Made by a program: the position numbers and the translations under genes
The notes under the pieces: generated by a model
The model's database searches: none
What the model saw: the letters and a program-made list of their open reading frames with translations, nothing else
Told to the model about the DNA's origin: nothing
Shown: piece after piece, positions 43,477 through 50,723 of the stretch
Layout of the letters: every line of letters begins with the position of its first letter
Numbering within the stretch: the stretch's first letter is position 1
Origin: Gemmataceae bacterium
Lineage (GTDB): Bacteria; Planctomycetota; Planctomycetia; Gemmatales; Gemmataceae
NCBI GenBank assembly: GCA_003136315.1
Contig: PLDW01000151.1
Coordinates: forward strand, 1-62,254
Reading direction: 5' to 3'
DNA: 62,254 nt

Positions 43477-44484
43477 TTACTTCTTCTCCGGCTGTTTGAC
43501 CTGTGTAGGATCCTTGAGCTGCGGTTCGTTGCTGCTTTCGATAGTGGTCGTCTGGGTCTGCGTCAACTCCACCTTGGTGTCCGACCCTCCAATGGAAACC
43601 GTCAACTCACCCCGGAGGTGCAGGCTGATGACGGCTTTCTCGACCCGGCCTGTTTGGGGGTTGTAGAGGACCACGCTGGGAGGCTGGGTCGGATCCAGTG
43701 GCTTGCTCTCCATCGTTCCGCCCTTGATTTTAAACAGGAGACCATCGCTCGCATCATTCGCCGGGGGCTTGTAAGTGAGTGATGAGACGACCTCGATCCG
43801 GTCGAGATTCTTCTGCGTGGGATCTTTGCCCTTGTAGGTGAATTTATTGGTCACCTCGTAAGCCCCGATCGGTCCAAGACTCAGGGTCTGCTTTTTCTCC
43901 CAGGTGTCGTTCACGGCCTTTGGTTGGTCAGGGGCGAGTCCGTAGGTCGGATCGGCCATCTGCTTCACGGCGTCATCGGTCATGATTTTCTTGAGCAGTT
44001 CGTTCATCTGGGGGCTGCCCACTCCGAGCTTCTTGACGAACTCGTCTTTCCCATCCACCTTCTCGACTTTCCAGTCTTTGGTGTTGAGGGTGACAGTGAA
44101 TTCAGCCCCTTCAAGGCCCTTGAAGAAATCCATCAGTCCGGGGTTCCCGGCCGACCCAGGGGAATTCTTGTTGGCCGAGTCGTAAGTGATGGGGTTTCCA
44201 GAGATGTCGATCGACATCGCCAGTCCCTCAATTTTCTGTTTGATCGTCCACTTGTCCCCGTCCTGCTTCTCGGGGGTCCACTTGAAGTAAAAGGTGCTGT
44301 CCTGCTTTTGTGTCAGATCCTGGCCCTGGACTTTGATGACCTGATTGACTGTCGTCGACAGTTTTTGATAGAAGGATTTATCCTTCTCCAGTTTGAGGTC
44401 GAATTTTTGCTTGTCCTGTGCGAGGCCAATGGCCCCGATCACCAGGGCCAGCCCTGCAGCCACGACGAGTCGGATGCGCAACAA
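43477..44484 (-). CDS. Exported DUF6263-like protein
   Basis: This 335-residue protein has a signal peptide (MLRIRLVVAAGLALVIGAIG, then LAQ). The rest is a beta-strand-rich domain of the DUF6263 type. Landmarks are TPEKQDGDKWTIKQKIEG, LNTKDWKVEKVDGKDEFV, MADPTYGLAPDQPKAVNDTW and IEVVSSLTYKPP. The family is common in planctomycetes and has no known function; it is probably periplasmic. The C-terminus is rich in Gln/Lys. The gene is separated from rfbD by a hairpin, and from lpxA by a divergent promoter gap with no other gene (44485-44822). Confidence 0.85.
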   Translation of the reverse strand: MLRIRLVVAAGLALVIGAIGLAQDKQKFDLKLEKDKSFYQKLSTTVNQVIKVQGQDLTQKQDSTFYFKWTPEKQDGDKWTIKQKIEGLAMSIDISGNPITYDSANKNSPGSAGNPGLMDFFKGLEGAEFTVTLNTKDWKVEKVDGKDEFVKKLGVGSPQMNELLKKIMTDDAVKQMADPTYGLAPDQPKAVNDTWEKKQTLSLGPIGAYEVTNKFTYKGKDPTQKNLDRIEVVSSLTYKPPANDASDGLLFKIKGGTMESKPLDPTQPPSVVLYNPQTGRVEKAVISLHLRGELTVSIGGSDTKVELTQTQTTTIESSNEPQLKDPTQVKQPEKK

Positions 44485-44822
44485 AGTAAGACCCTCCAGA
44501 GTGTCCTGTCCAGCCGGGCCGGGACATGATCGCTTATCCTACCGGGGAGGTTGAGGGAAGCAAGGGACTGGGGTGGGCCAGGACCTCATCGCGTTTCCGG
44601 GAGTCGTGATTTTTCGGGCCGATTTTGGCCCAGGATGCCAGATTTTGCTGCATCTGCCAACAACTGAGGGAGCTCGGGAAGGAGAGTGGTCGGTTCGGGT
44701 GAGGGGAAATTGGGCTGGAACGGGTTCGGGGAATGGCGTAAACACGGAAACCCCGACGGACCAGGATGGTTCGTCCCGTGTTGCTGGCCGGGAGAGTCCT
44801 GGCAGCCCCGGAAAGGATTTCC

Positions 44823-45650
44823 ATGCCCCCGCTGATCCACCCCACAGCAGTGATCTCCGCCGAGGCCACACTCGCCGACGACATTCGGGTTGGGCCATTC
44901 GCGCTGCTGGAGGGTCCGGTGACGTTCGGTCCCGGATGCGTGATCGGACCCCATACTCACCTGAGTGGTCCATTGGTGGTCGGTCGAGACAATACCTTCG
45001 GCGCTGGATCGGTCGTCGGCGGTCCGCCCCAGCACCTCGCCTACAGGGGGGAACTGACTGCTGTTGTGATCGGGGACGGAAACTCCTTGCGCGAGCACGT
45101 CACGGTCCATCGTGGGATGCCGATTGGAGTTGGCCCGGGGACGGGCGAGACCCGGATTGGGAACGGGAACCTTTTCATGGTCGGCAGCCACGTTGGCCAT
45201 GATTGCCGGATTGGGAACCACGGGGTCTACGCCAACTCCACTCTCCTGGGCGGGCACGTCGAGACTGGCGACCGGGTGCTTTGCTCGGGGAATTCTGCTG
45301 CCCACCAGTTCTGTCGGATCGGCCGACTCGCCCTGCTCAGCGGAGTGTCGGCATGCAGCAAGGACATCCCGCCTTTCTGGATCATCCGCGATGTCAATCG
45401 GGTGTGTGGGGTGAATGTCATTGGGATGCGGAGGGCAGGCATACCGCAAGCGGAGATTCTTGCTGTCCGCCGGGCGTTCAAGATTATCTGCCTGGACCGC
45501 TTGACGGTTCCACACGCCCTTACCCGGATCGAAGCCGAGATCGATGATTTTCCGGCAATCCGCGAGCTGGTGACTTTCATTCGAGGGTCGAAGCGAGGGA
45601 TCTGTGGGCCGGGCGACTTTCATCCTTCGGGAGAGGCCGCCGCAGCGTGA
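44823..45650 (+). CDS. lpxA: UDP-N-acetylglucosamine acyltransferase, first step of lipid A synthesis
   Basis: This protein of about 275 residues is a left-handed parallel beta-helix enzyme that transfers a 3-hydroxyacyl chain from ACP to UDP-GlcNAc. Hexapeptide repeats fill the first 190 residues (for example IHPTAVISAEATLADDIRVG and GSVVGGPPQHLAYRG). The catalytic-loop region GNGNLFMVGSHVGHDCRIGN keeps the HxxHD histidines that include the base. AAHQFCRIGRLALLSG and ACSKDIPPFWI then lead to the helical C-terminus. ATG 44823 has AAGGA upstream. It stands apart from lpxD or fabZ, with an FAD oxidoreductase gene downstream. Presence of lpxA supports an LPS-type outer membrane. Confidence 0.92.
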   Translation: MPPLIHPTAVISAEATLADDIRVGPFALLEGPVTFGPGCVIGPHTHLSGPLVVGRDNTFGAGSVVGGPPQHLAYRGELTAVVIGDGNSLREHVTVHRGMPIGVGPGTGETRIGNGNLFMVGSHVGHDCRIGNHGVYANSTLLGGHVETGDRVLCSGNSAAHQFCRIGRLALLSGVSACSKDIPPFWIIRDVNRVCGVNVIGMRRAGIPQAEILAVRRAFKIICLDRLTVPHALTRIEAEIDDFPAIRELVTFIRGSKRGICGPGDFHPSGEAAAA

Positions 45651-45707
45651 ACAGCGACCAAGGCGGGACCACGAGTCGGATCGCCTCCCTGGGCGGTGGA
45701 GCCCAAC

Positions 45708-46841
45708 ATGGAAAAGTGGGACGCGCTGGTCGTCGGAGGCGGGTTCTACGGTCTGTACCTGGCCGAGGTGCTTGCCGCCCGCGTGCCACGGGTTCTCCTG
45801 TGTGAGCAGGCTGGGGATCTCATGCAGCGGGCATCGTACGTGAATCAGGCCCGAGTTCACAATGGGTATCACTATCCCCGGAGTGTCCTCACAGCCCTTC
45901 GCAGCCGGGTCAACTTCCCCCGGTTCGTCGCGGAGTTCCGGCTCGCCGTCCGATCCGATTTCGAGAAACTGTATGCGATCGCTCGACAGACATCGAAGGT
46001 AACGGCCGAGCAGTTCGCCGAGGGGATGAGACGCATCGGGGCTGCCATCGAGCCGGCAAGTCGGCCGATCCGAACGCTTTTCGACCTGTCCCTCGTTGAG
46101 GAGGTATTCCGGGTCCAGGAGTGCGCCTTCGATGCGGCCATCCTCAAGCGTCTCATGACGGACCGGGTCCAACGCGCGGGGGTGACGGTGCGGCTCAACA
46201 CATCGGTCGAACGCCTTTGGCCCCAACCGAGTGGAGCGATACGGGTGCGGTTGGCGGCTCAGGAGGTGATGGCAGGGTCAGTCGTCTGTTGTTCTTACGC
46301 TCAGACGAACGGAGTTGCGGCAGCCTCGGGCCTGCCAGTCATTCCGCTCAAACACGAACTGGCGGAGATGGCGCTGGTTGAGGTTCCAAAGGCCGTCCGG
46401 GGGCTTGGAGTGACGGTGATGGATGGGCCATTCTTCTCGTGTATGCCGTTCCCCCCGCGCGGGCTGCACACTCTCAGCCATGTCCGCTACACGCCGCATG
46501 GGCACTGGTACGATGGGCTCCCAGGCGAGCCGCATGCACCCGCCTACGAGGTGTTCGCGCTGGCAGACCGTCGGAGCGCGTTCCCCCACATGGTTCGAGA
46601 TGCTGCCCGTTATCTCCCCGCACTCATTGCGTGCGAATACCGAGACTCCCTCTGGGATGTGAAAACGGTTCTTCCCCGAAGCGAGACCGACGACTCCCGA
46701 CCGATTCTCTTCCGTCCAGATCACGGGATTCCGAATTACCACGTGGTGATGGGGGGGAAGATCGACAACGTGTACGATGTCGCCGACGAAATGGCAAAAC
46801 GATTGGGGTGGGAGTCACCAATCGGCAGTGAGGCTGCTTGA
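45708..46841 (+). CDS. FAD-dependent oxidoreductase (DAO-like), glycan region
   Basis: This protein of about 377 residues starts with the dinucleotide-binding motif DALVVGGGFYGLYLAEVLAA, GxGxxG type. It carries EQAGDLMQRASYVNQARVHN then GYHYPRS, which matches the FAD-binding loop of D-amino acid oxidase-like proteins near polysaccharide genes. Later segments LKHELAEMALVEVPKAVRGL and PDHGIPNYHVVMGGKIDNVY, and DVADEMAKRLGW at the end, support the fold. ATG 45708 is favoured by an upstream GGTGGAG over the GTG at 45696. In such clusters these enzymes oxidise sugar or amino-acid groups on precursors; the substrate is not known. Confidence 0.85.
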   Translation: MEKWDALVVGGGFYGLYLAEVLAARVPRVLLCEQAGDLMQRASYVNQARVHNGYHYPRSVLTALRSRVNFPRFVAEFRLAVRSDFEKLYAIARQTSKVTAEQFAEGMRRIGAAIEPASRPIRTLFDLSLVEEVFRVQECAFDAAILKRLMTDRVQRAGVTVRLNTSVERLWPQPSGAIRVRLAAQEVMAGSVVCCSYAQTNGVAAASGLPVIPLKHELAEMALVEVPKAVRGLGVTVMDGPFFSCMPFPPRGLHTLSHVRYTPHGHWYDGLPGEPHAPAYEVFALADRRSAFPHMVRDAARYLPALIACEYRDSLWDVKTVLPRSETDDSRPILFRPDHGIPNYHVVMGGKIDNVYDVADEMAKRLGWESPIGSEAA

Positions 46842-46845
46842 ACTC

Positions 46846-46948
46846 GTGTTGAGTGTTATCGGAGTTTGTGTTGAGTGTTATCGGAGTTTGTGTTTAGTGT
46901 TATCGGAGTTTGTGTTTAGTGTTTAGTGTTTAGTGTTTAGTGTTTAAC
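46846..46948. repeat. 22-bp tandem repeat decaying into GTTTAGT heptamers
   Basis: Three 22-bp units (GTGTT(G/T)AGTGTTATCGGAGTTT) at 46846-46911 are followed by a tail of about five GTTTAGT units to 46948. The first unit begins 4 bp after the stop of the oxidoreductase gene. There are no spacers, so it is not a CRISPR. Confidence 0.9.
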
Positions 46949-47025
46949 GATTAGTAGAGGGAAGTTTACCGACCGCTGTGGAGTCGTTGATGGGGGAGTG
47001 GAGCCCCGAAGGGGGCGTCGGACAA

Positions 47026-47064
47026 TAGCCCAGGGTGGAGCCGGGCTTCCGGCGCAACCCTGGG
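47026..47064. repeat. Short copy of the CCCAGGGT palindromic repeat
   Basis: CCCAGGGT at 47029-47036 and ACCCTGGG at 47057-47064 form an inverted pair around a GC-rich loop that itself contains CCGGGCTTCCGG. The core and the flanking ATAGCCCAGGGT match the arms of the long palindrome at 17672-17802, so the two belong to one family. Confidence 0.75.
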
Positions 47065-47121
47065 GGCGGCTTGGCATCGAGTCAAAGTGCCTAACACCAA
47101 ACGCGAACCATCAATACGAAC

Positions 47122-48153
47122 ATGCCTGACACCAAACACCAAACACCAAACACCAAACACCAAACACCACCCAAGGCGGACGTGTTTGTGTCGGTGGTGG
47201 CTGTCCTTCGGAGCTATGCCCGATTTCTCCCAGCATTCGTCACGGAGGCGTATCGGACTCTCGACGAACGCTATACGAACTTTGAACTGGTGCTCGTGGA
47301 CAACGGCTCCCGGGATGACACACCGGGTGTGGTTCGTGAGTTACTCACTGGGCACAAGTGCGTCCGGTATCTGCGGCTTTCACGACGGATGAAGCCGGAG
47401 ACTGCGGTGATGGCAGGGCTCGATGCGGCCATCGGGGATTACGTCGTGACGGTTCACCCCGAGTTTGACCCCCCAGGTGAGATCTCAGCGCTGGTCGATC
47501 AGTGTCGCAACGGTGCAGATGTGGTGTTCGGAATCGCGCCGTTTGCAAGTCCTCCCGGACCCCTCTATCGGGTGCTCCGGTGGGGGTTTTACCTCACTGC
47601 TCGGAGGCTCCTGGGCCTGGATCCGGTCCGGGTCAACAGCGGGTTCCGGTGCCTGAGTCGGGCCGCAGTGAACGCCCTCACTCGGGTCCGCCAGCGGAAA
47701 CGGTTCTTCGGCTTGATGGCGTCCGAGATCGGGCTTTCGACCGCGACTCATCCCTATCGGTTCATCTCCCGGACCGGAAGATCGCCCCGGGTCAATCTTC
47801 GGAGGTCGGTCCGGACGGCCGCATCAATGGCTGTGAATCACTCAGTCGCCCCACTCCGGCTCGTCAGTTTGCTCGGGCTGACCGGCAGCTTCCTGAGCCT
47901 GCTGTACAGCCTGTACGTGGTAGGGGTGTACCTGTTCAAGCAGGATGTGATGTCGGGGTGGACGACTCTCAGCCTCCAGGTGAGTGGGCTGTTTTTCTTG
48001 GTTTTTGTCATGCTCACGATGATCGGCGAACACCTCGGACGATTGCTCGATGAGGCTGTTGATCGGCCGCTCTACCACGTCCGGGAGGAGCAGGCCAGCG
48101 CAGTCATGCTCTCGGACCTTGCCCGCCGGAATGTGATGGACCGGTCGGAGTGA
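47122..48153 (+). CDS. GT2-family glycosyltransferase with two membrane helices
   Basis: This 343-residue protein is a GT-A type glycosyltransferase like polyprenyl-phosphate mannosyl/glucosyl transferases. FVSVVAVLRSYARFLPAFV and LVLVDNGSRDDTPGVVRELL form the nucleotide-sugar site. DYVVTVHPEFDPP supplies the usual DxD position, read here as HPEFD, so the metal-binding residues look altered. After FFGLMASEIGLSTATHPYRF come two transmembrane helices (RLVSLLGLTGSFLSLLYSLY and LSLQVSGLFFLVFVMLTMIG). The first 17 residues are coded by the CACCAAA tandem repeat, so the true start may lie further in. It overlaps the next GT2 gene. Confidence 0.85.
   Translation: MPDTKHQTPNTKHQTPPKADVFVSVVAVLRSYARFLPAFVTEAYRTLDERYTNFELVLVDNGSRDDTPGVVRELLTGHKCVRYLRLSRRMKPETAVMAGLDAAIGDYVVTVHPEFDPPGEISALVDQCRNGADVVFGIAPFASPPGPLYRVLRWGFYLTARRLLGLDPVRVNSGFRCLSRAAVNALTRVRQRKRFFGLMASEIGLSTATHPYRFISRTGRSPRVNLRRSVRTAASMAVNHSVAPLRLVSLLGLTGSFLSLLYSLYVVGVYLFKQDVMSGWTTLSLQVSGLFFLVFVMLTMIGEHLGRLLDEAVDRPLYHVREEQASAVMLSDLARRNVMDRSE
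47130..47164. repeat. CACCAAA heptamer tandem repeat in the 5' end of a GT2 gene
   Basis: Five copies of CACCAAA lie just after the ATG at 47122 and code for the DTKHQTPNTKHQTP segment. The repeat is flanked on the left by the other two repeat types at 46846-46948 and 47026-47064, so the 280 bp between 46842 and 47121 are almost entirely repeats. Confidence 0.9.
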
Positions 48154-49037
48154 TGCTGCCCTTCTGTCGGGATGCAATGACCGCAGCAACGGAGTGCGAC
48201 ATCATGCTCACTGCCCCAGGGCTTACTCTTGGACGTCATCCAATCGGGCCGAGGGAATTTCCCACATCGACTGAGGTTGGCTTCCGCCCGAAGCAGGCCG
48301 ATTACTGTGTCTGCGTGTTCGTGATCAACGAGAACGGCAAGCTGCATAAACAGCTCGTGTCGATGCAGGAGCATTGCGCTGGGGTGGTCGATGTGGTGGT
48401 CGCCGATGGGGGCAGCACTGATGGATCTACTGGACCCGCCAAGCTCCGATCACTCGGAGTCCACACGCTGTTGACAAAAACTGGTCCGGGGAAACTCGGA
48501 GCGCAGATGCGAATGGCCTTCGCATGGGCTCTCGATCGGGGATACAAGGGCGTCATCTGCATGGACGGGAACGGGAAAGATGGTCCCGACGCGATTCCCC
48601 GATTCGTGCAGAAGTTGGATGAGGGATATGACCACGTCCAGGGGTCGAGGTTTATCCGAGGAGGTGTGTCGGAGAACCTCCCATTGTCGCGGTGGGTTGG
48701 CGTCAGGTTCCTCCATGCACCTCTGGTCTCCCTTGCAAGCCGGTTCCGTTACACCGACACGACGAATGGATTCCGGGGGTACAGCAGGCGATTCCTGGAA
48801 GATCCGAGAGTGTCCGTCTTCCGGGATGTCTTTCCGGGATACGAACTCCACTACTACCTTGCGATACGGGCAGCTCGATTGGGATACCGGGTGTGCGAGA
48901 TCCCTGTCTCCCGGCGTTATCCTGCACACGGCCCTATCCCGACGAAGATCAGCCCCATCCGTGGTAACCTGCGTGTGTTGAAGTGTCTCTTCGCAGCATG
49001 CCTTGGCCGGTATAACCCTGCAAACATGGGATTGTGA
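48153..49037 (+). CDS. GT2-family glycosyltransferase
   Basis: This protein of about 294 residues has a GT-A fold. The nucleotide-sugar region is CVCVFVINENGKLHKQLVSM then VVDVVVADGGSTDGST. The metal-binding position reads GVICMDGNGKDGPDAIPRFV, with DGNGKD carrying the aspartates, as in dolichol-phosphate mannose synthase-type enzymes. TTNGFRGYSRRFLED and GYELHYYLAIRAARLGYRV are the acceptor-loop region. It has no transmembrane helices. The start overlaps the stop of the previous gene (TGATG at 48151-48155), so the two transferases are translated together. The sugar and acceptor are unknown. Confidence 0.87.
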   Translation: MLPFCRDAMTAATECDIMLTAPGLTLGRHPIGPREFPTSTEVGFRPKQADYCVCVFVINENGKLHKQLVSMQEHCAGVVDVVVADGGSTDGSTGPAKLRSLGVHTLLTKTGPGKLGAQMRMAFAWALDRGYKGVICMDGNGKDGPDAIPRFVQKLDEGYDHVQGSRFIRGGVSENLPLSRWVGVRFLHAPLVSLASRFRYTDTTNGFRGYSRRFLEDPRVSVFRDVFPGYELHYYLAIRAARLGYRVCEIPVSRRYPAHGPIPTKISPIRGNLRVLKCLFAACLGRYNPANMGL

Positions 49038-49110
49038 GTAAAGGCCCAACGCCTCGTGAGTCTTATGGCGAGACCCGCGTTTGCCGAATGAGATTGGAAG
49101 GAGTCGCCCC

Positions 49111-49899
49111 ATGCCGGATGCCTTGATCGGTCACACCGGATTCGTCGGCGGAAACCTTGCCGCGCAGCACCGGTTTCACGCCTGTTTCAATTCCAAAAAC
49201 ATTGAGGCCATCCGGGGCCAGCGGTTCGAGGTGCTGGTGATCAGCGCGATGCCGGCCGCAATGTGGATCGCGAATCGGGATCCGGCTGTCGACCTTGCGG
49301 TGCTCGACCAGATTTGGTCGTGCATCTCGACGTGTCGTGCCGACACGGTCGTGGTGATGTCGACCGTCGCGGTCTACCCAGAGGCGGTTGGGGTAGACGA
49401 GGATTCGCGAATCAACCCCGCTGCCCAAACAGCGTATGGTCGCCATCGGTTGATGCTCGAAGAGCGTGTGGCGGGACATTTTCCCCGGGTCTTGGTGGTC
49501 CGACTGCCGGGCCTCTACGGAGACGGGTTGAAGAAGAATGCAATCTACGACCTGCTGCACGACCATGAGACGCACAAAATCCCGGCAGCGGCAACGTACC
49601 AATTTTACAACCTCGCCCGTGTGTGGCGGGACATCCACACGGCCCTGGATGCGGGTTTGTCTCTGGTCAACTTTGCGACTGAGCCGGTATCTGTTCGGGA
49701 GGTGGCACGGGAAGCGTTCGGGAAGGAATTCGACAACGATCCCGGCACCATCCCCGCCCGGTACGACATGCGAACACGGCACGCTGCGACCTTCGGTGGT
49801 CGAGACGGCTACCTGGAGAGCCGCGCCGAGGTTCTGGCCGGGGTCAAGACGTTTGTGGCGACCATCCGCGCTCGCTTACGGCAGGGGGTGGCGGCATGA
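49111..49899 (+). CDS. Short-chain NAD-dependent sugar epimerase/reductase-like protein
   Basis: This protein of about 262 residues has a Rossmann motif ALIGHTGFVGGNLAAQHRFH. The catalytic region reads VVVMSTVAVYPEAVG and then AYGRHRLMLEERVAG, where the usual YxxxK lysine is replaced by arginine. LVVRLPGLYGDGLKKNAIYD completes the fold. AGGAG lies 7 nt before ATG 49111. The stop overlaps the next gene (ATGA). It may reduce or epimerise a nucleotide-sugar in the same pathway as the flanking glycosyltransferases. The Lys-to-Arg change could reduce or alter activity. Confidence 0.82.
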   Translation: MPDALIGHTGFVGGNLAAQHRFHACFNSKNIEAIRGQRFEVLVISAMPAAMWIANRDPAVDLAVLDQIWSCISTCRADTVVVMSTVAVYPEAVGVDEDSRINPAAQTAYGRHRLMLEERVAGHFPRVLVVRLPGLYGDGLKKNAIYDLLHDHETHKIPAAATYQFYNLARVWRDIHTALDAGLSLVNFATEPVSVREVAREAFGKEFDNDPGTIPARYDMRTRHAATFGGRDGYLESRAEVLAGVKTFVATIRARLRQGVAA

Positions 49900-50723
49900 G
49901 GCTGGCCGTCTCGAATATCGCCTGGCCGCGGGCCGAGGATGAGGCCGTGGCCGACCTGTTCGTCGACCTGGGTGTGACAGGGATTGAGGTTGCGCCGACG
50001 AAGATTTGGCCAAACCCGCTCGCGGCCACCGAGGACGAGATCAATGACTACCGGGCCTTCTGGAACGACCGAGGAATCCAGATTGTCGCTGCGCAGGCAT
50101 TGCTTTTTGGTCGGCCGGACCTGACCCTGTTTGAGTCGGGCGATGTCCGTAGCCAAACGATTGGCTATCTCTCCGGAATGATTTCCAGATGTTCGCGTCT
50201 TGGCGCTGGTCCTCTGGTGTTTGGCTCGCCGAAGAACAGGAGGGTCGGGACCACCCCCCCTCCCGAGGTGAGACGGATCGCAGTCGATGTTTTCCGCCAA
50301 CTGGGGGATGTCGCAGCCAAGGCCGGGGCGTGTGTAGTCCTGGAGGCAAACCCTCCGGAATACGGGGCAGACTTTGTCACCCGCGCGGCTGAGGCAATCG
50401 AGTGGATTGAGGCGGTGAATCATCCCGGGTTCCAGCTTCACCTCGACACCGGATGCATGACACTCGCCACCGACCCGATCACTTCCTCGATCACCGCGGG
50501 GTTCCCGTATCTTCGGCACTTCCACATCAGTGAGCCAAACCTGGATCCGCCTGGCACCTCCGGCCGGGTCGACCATGCGAAATTTGCCGGAGAGTTGACC
50601 CGGCGGGGGTATGTGGAGTGGGTGTCCCTGGAAATGCGGGAGAGGAATCCGTTCACGCTGGACGGTCTCGCCTCCGCGGTGAGGTGGGTTCAGGAGCATT
50701 ACACCCCGAGGGCCGCAGCATGA
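49896..50723 (+). CDS. TIM-barrel sugar isomerase/epimerase-like protein
   Basis: This 275-residue protein belongs to the AP-endonuclease-2/xylose isomerase-like barrel family. MRLAVSNIAWPRAEDEAVAD and FVDLGVTGIEVAPTKIWPNP mark the first strand and helix. FQLHLDTGCMTLATDPI and YLRHFHISEPNLDPPG supply acidic and His residues that bind metal in this family, and YVEWVSLEMRERNPF holds the final glutamate. It overlaps both neighbours by 4 nt. The context suggests isomerisation of a sugar or sugar phosphate for a surface glycan; the true substrate cannot be read. Confidence 0.83.
   Translation: MRLAVSNIAWPRAEDEAVADLFVDLGVTGIEVAPTKIWPNPLAATEDEINDYRAFWNDRGIQIVAAQALLFGRPDLTLFESGDVRSQTIGYLSGMISRCSRLGAGPLVFGSPKNRRVGTTPPPEVRRIAVDVFRQLGDVAAKAGACVVLEANPPEYGADFVTRAAEAIEWIEAVNHPGFQLHLDTGCMTLATDPITSSITAGFPYLRHFHISEPNLDPPGTSGRVDHAKFAGELTRRGYVEWVSLEMRERNPFTLDGLASAVRWVQEHYTPRAAA

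Noticed and set aside
44586-46226. 546-codon minus-strand frame over lpxA and the FAD oxidoreductase.
   Set aside because: Both plus-strand genes have clear family motifs. The antisense frame does not.
46846-47164. Possible CRISPR array.
   Set aside because: The units are contiguous, with no spacers, and are 22 and 7 bp long. No cas genes are near.
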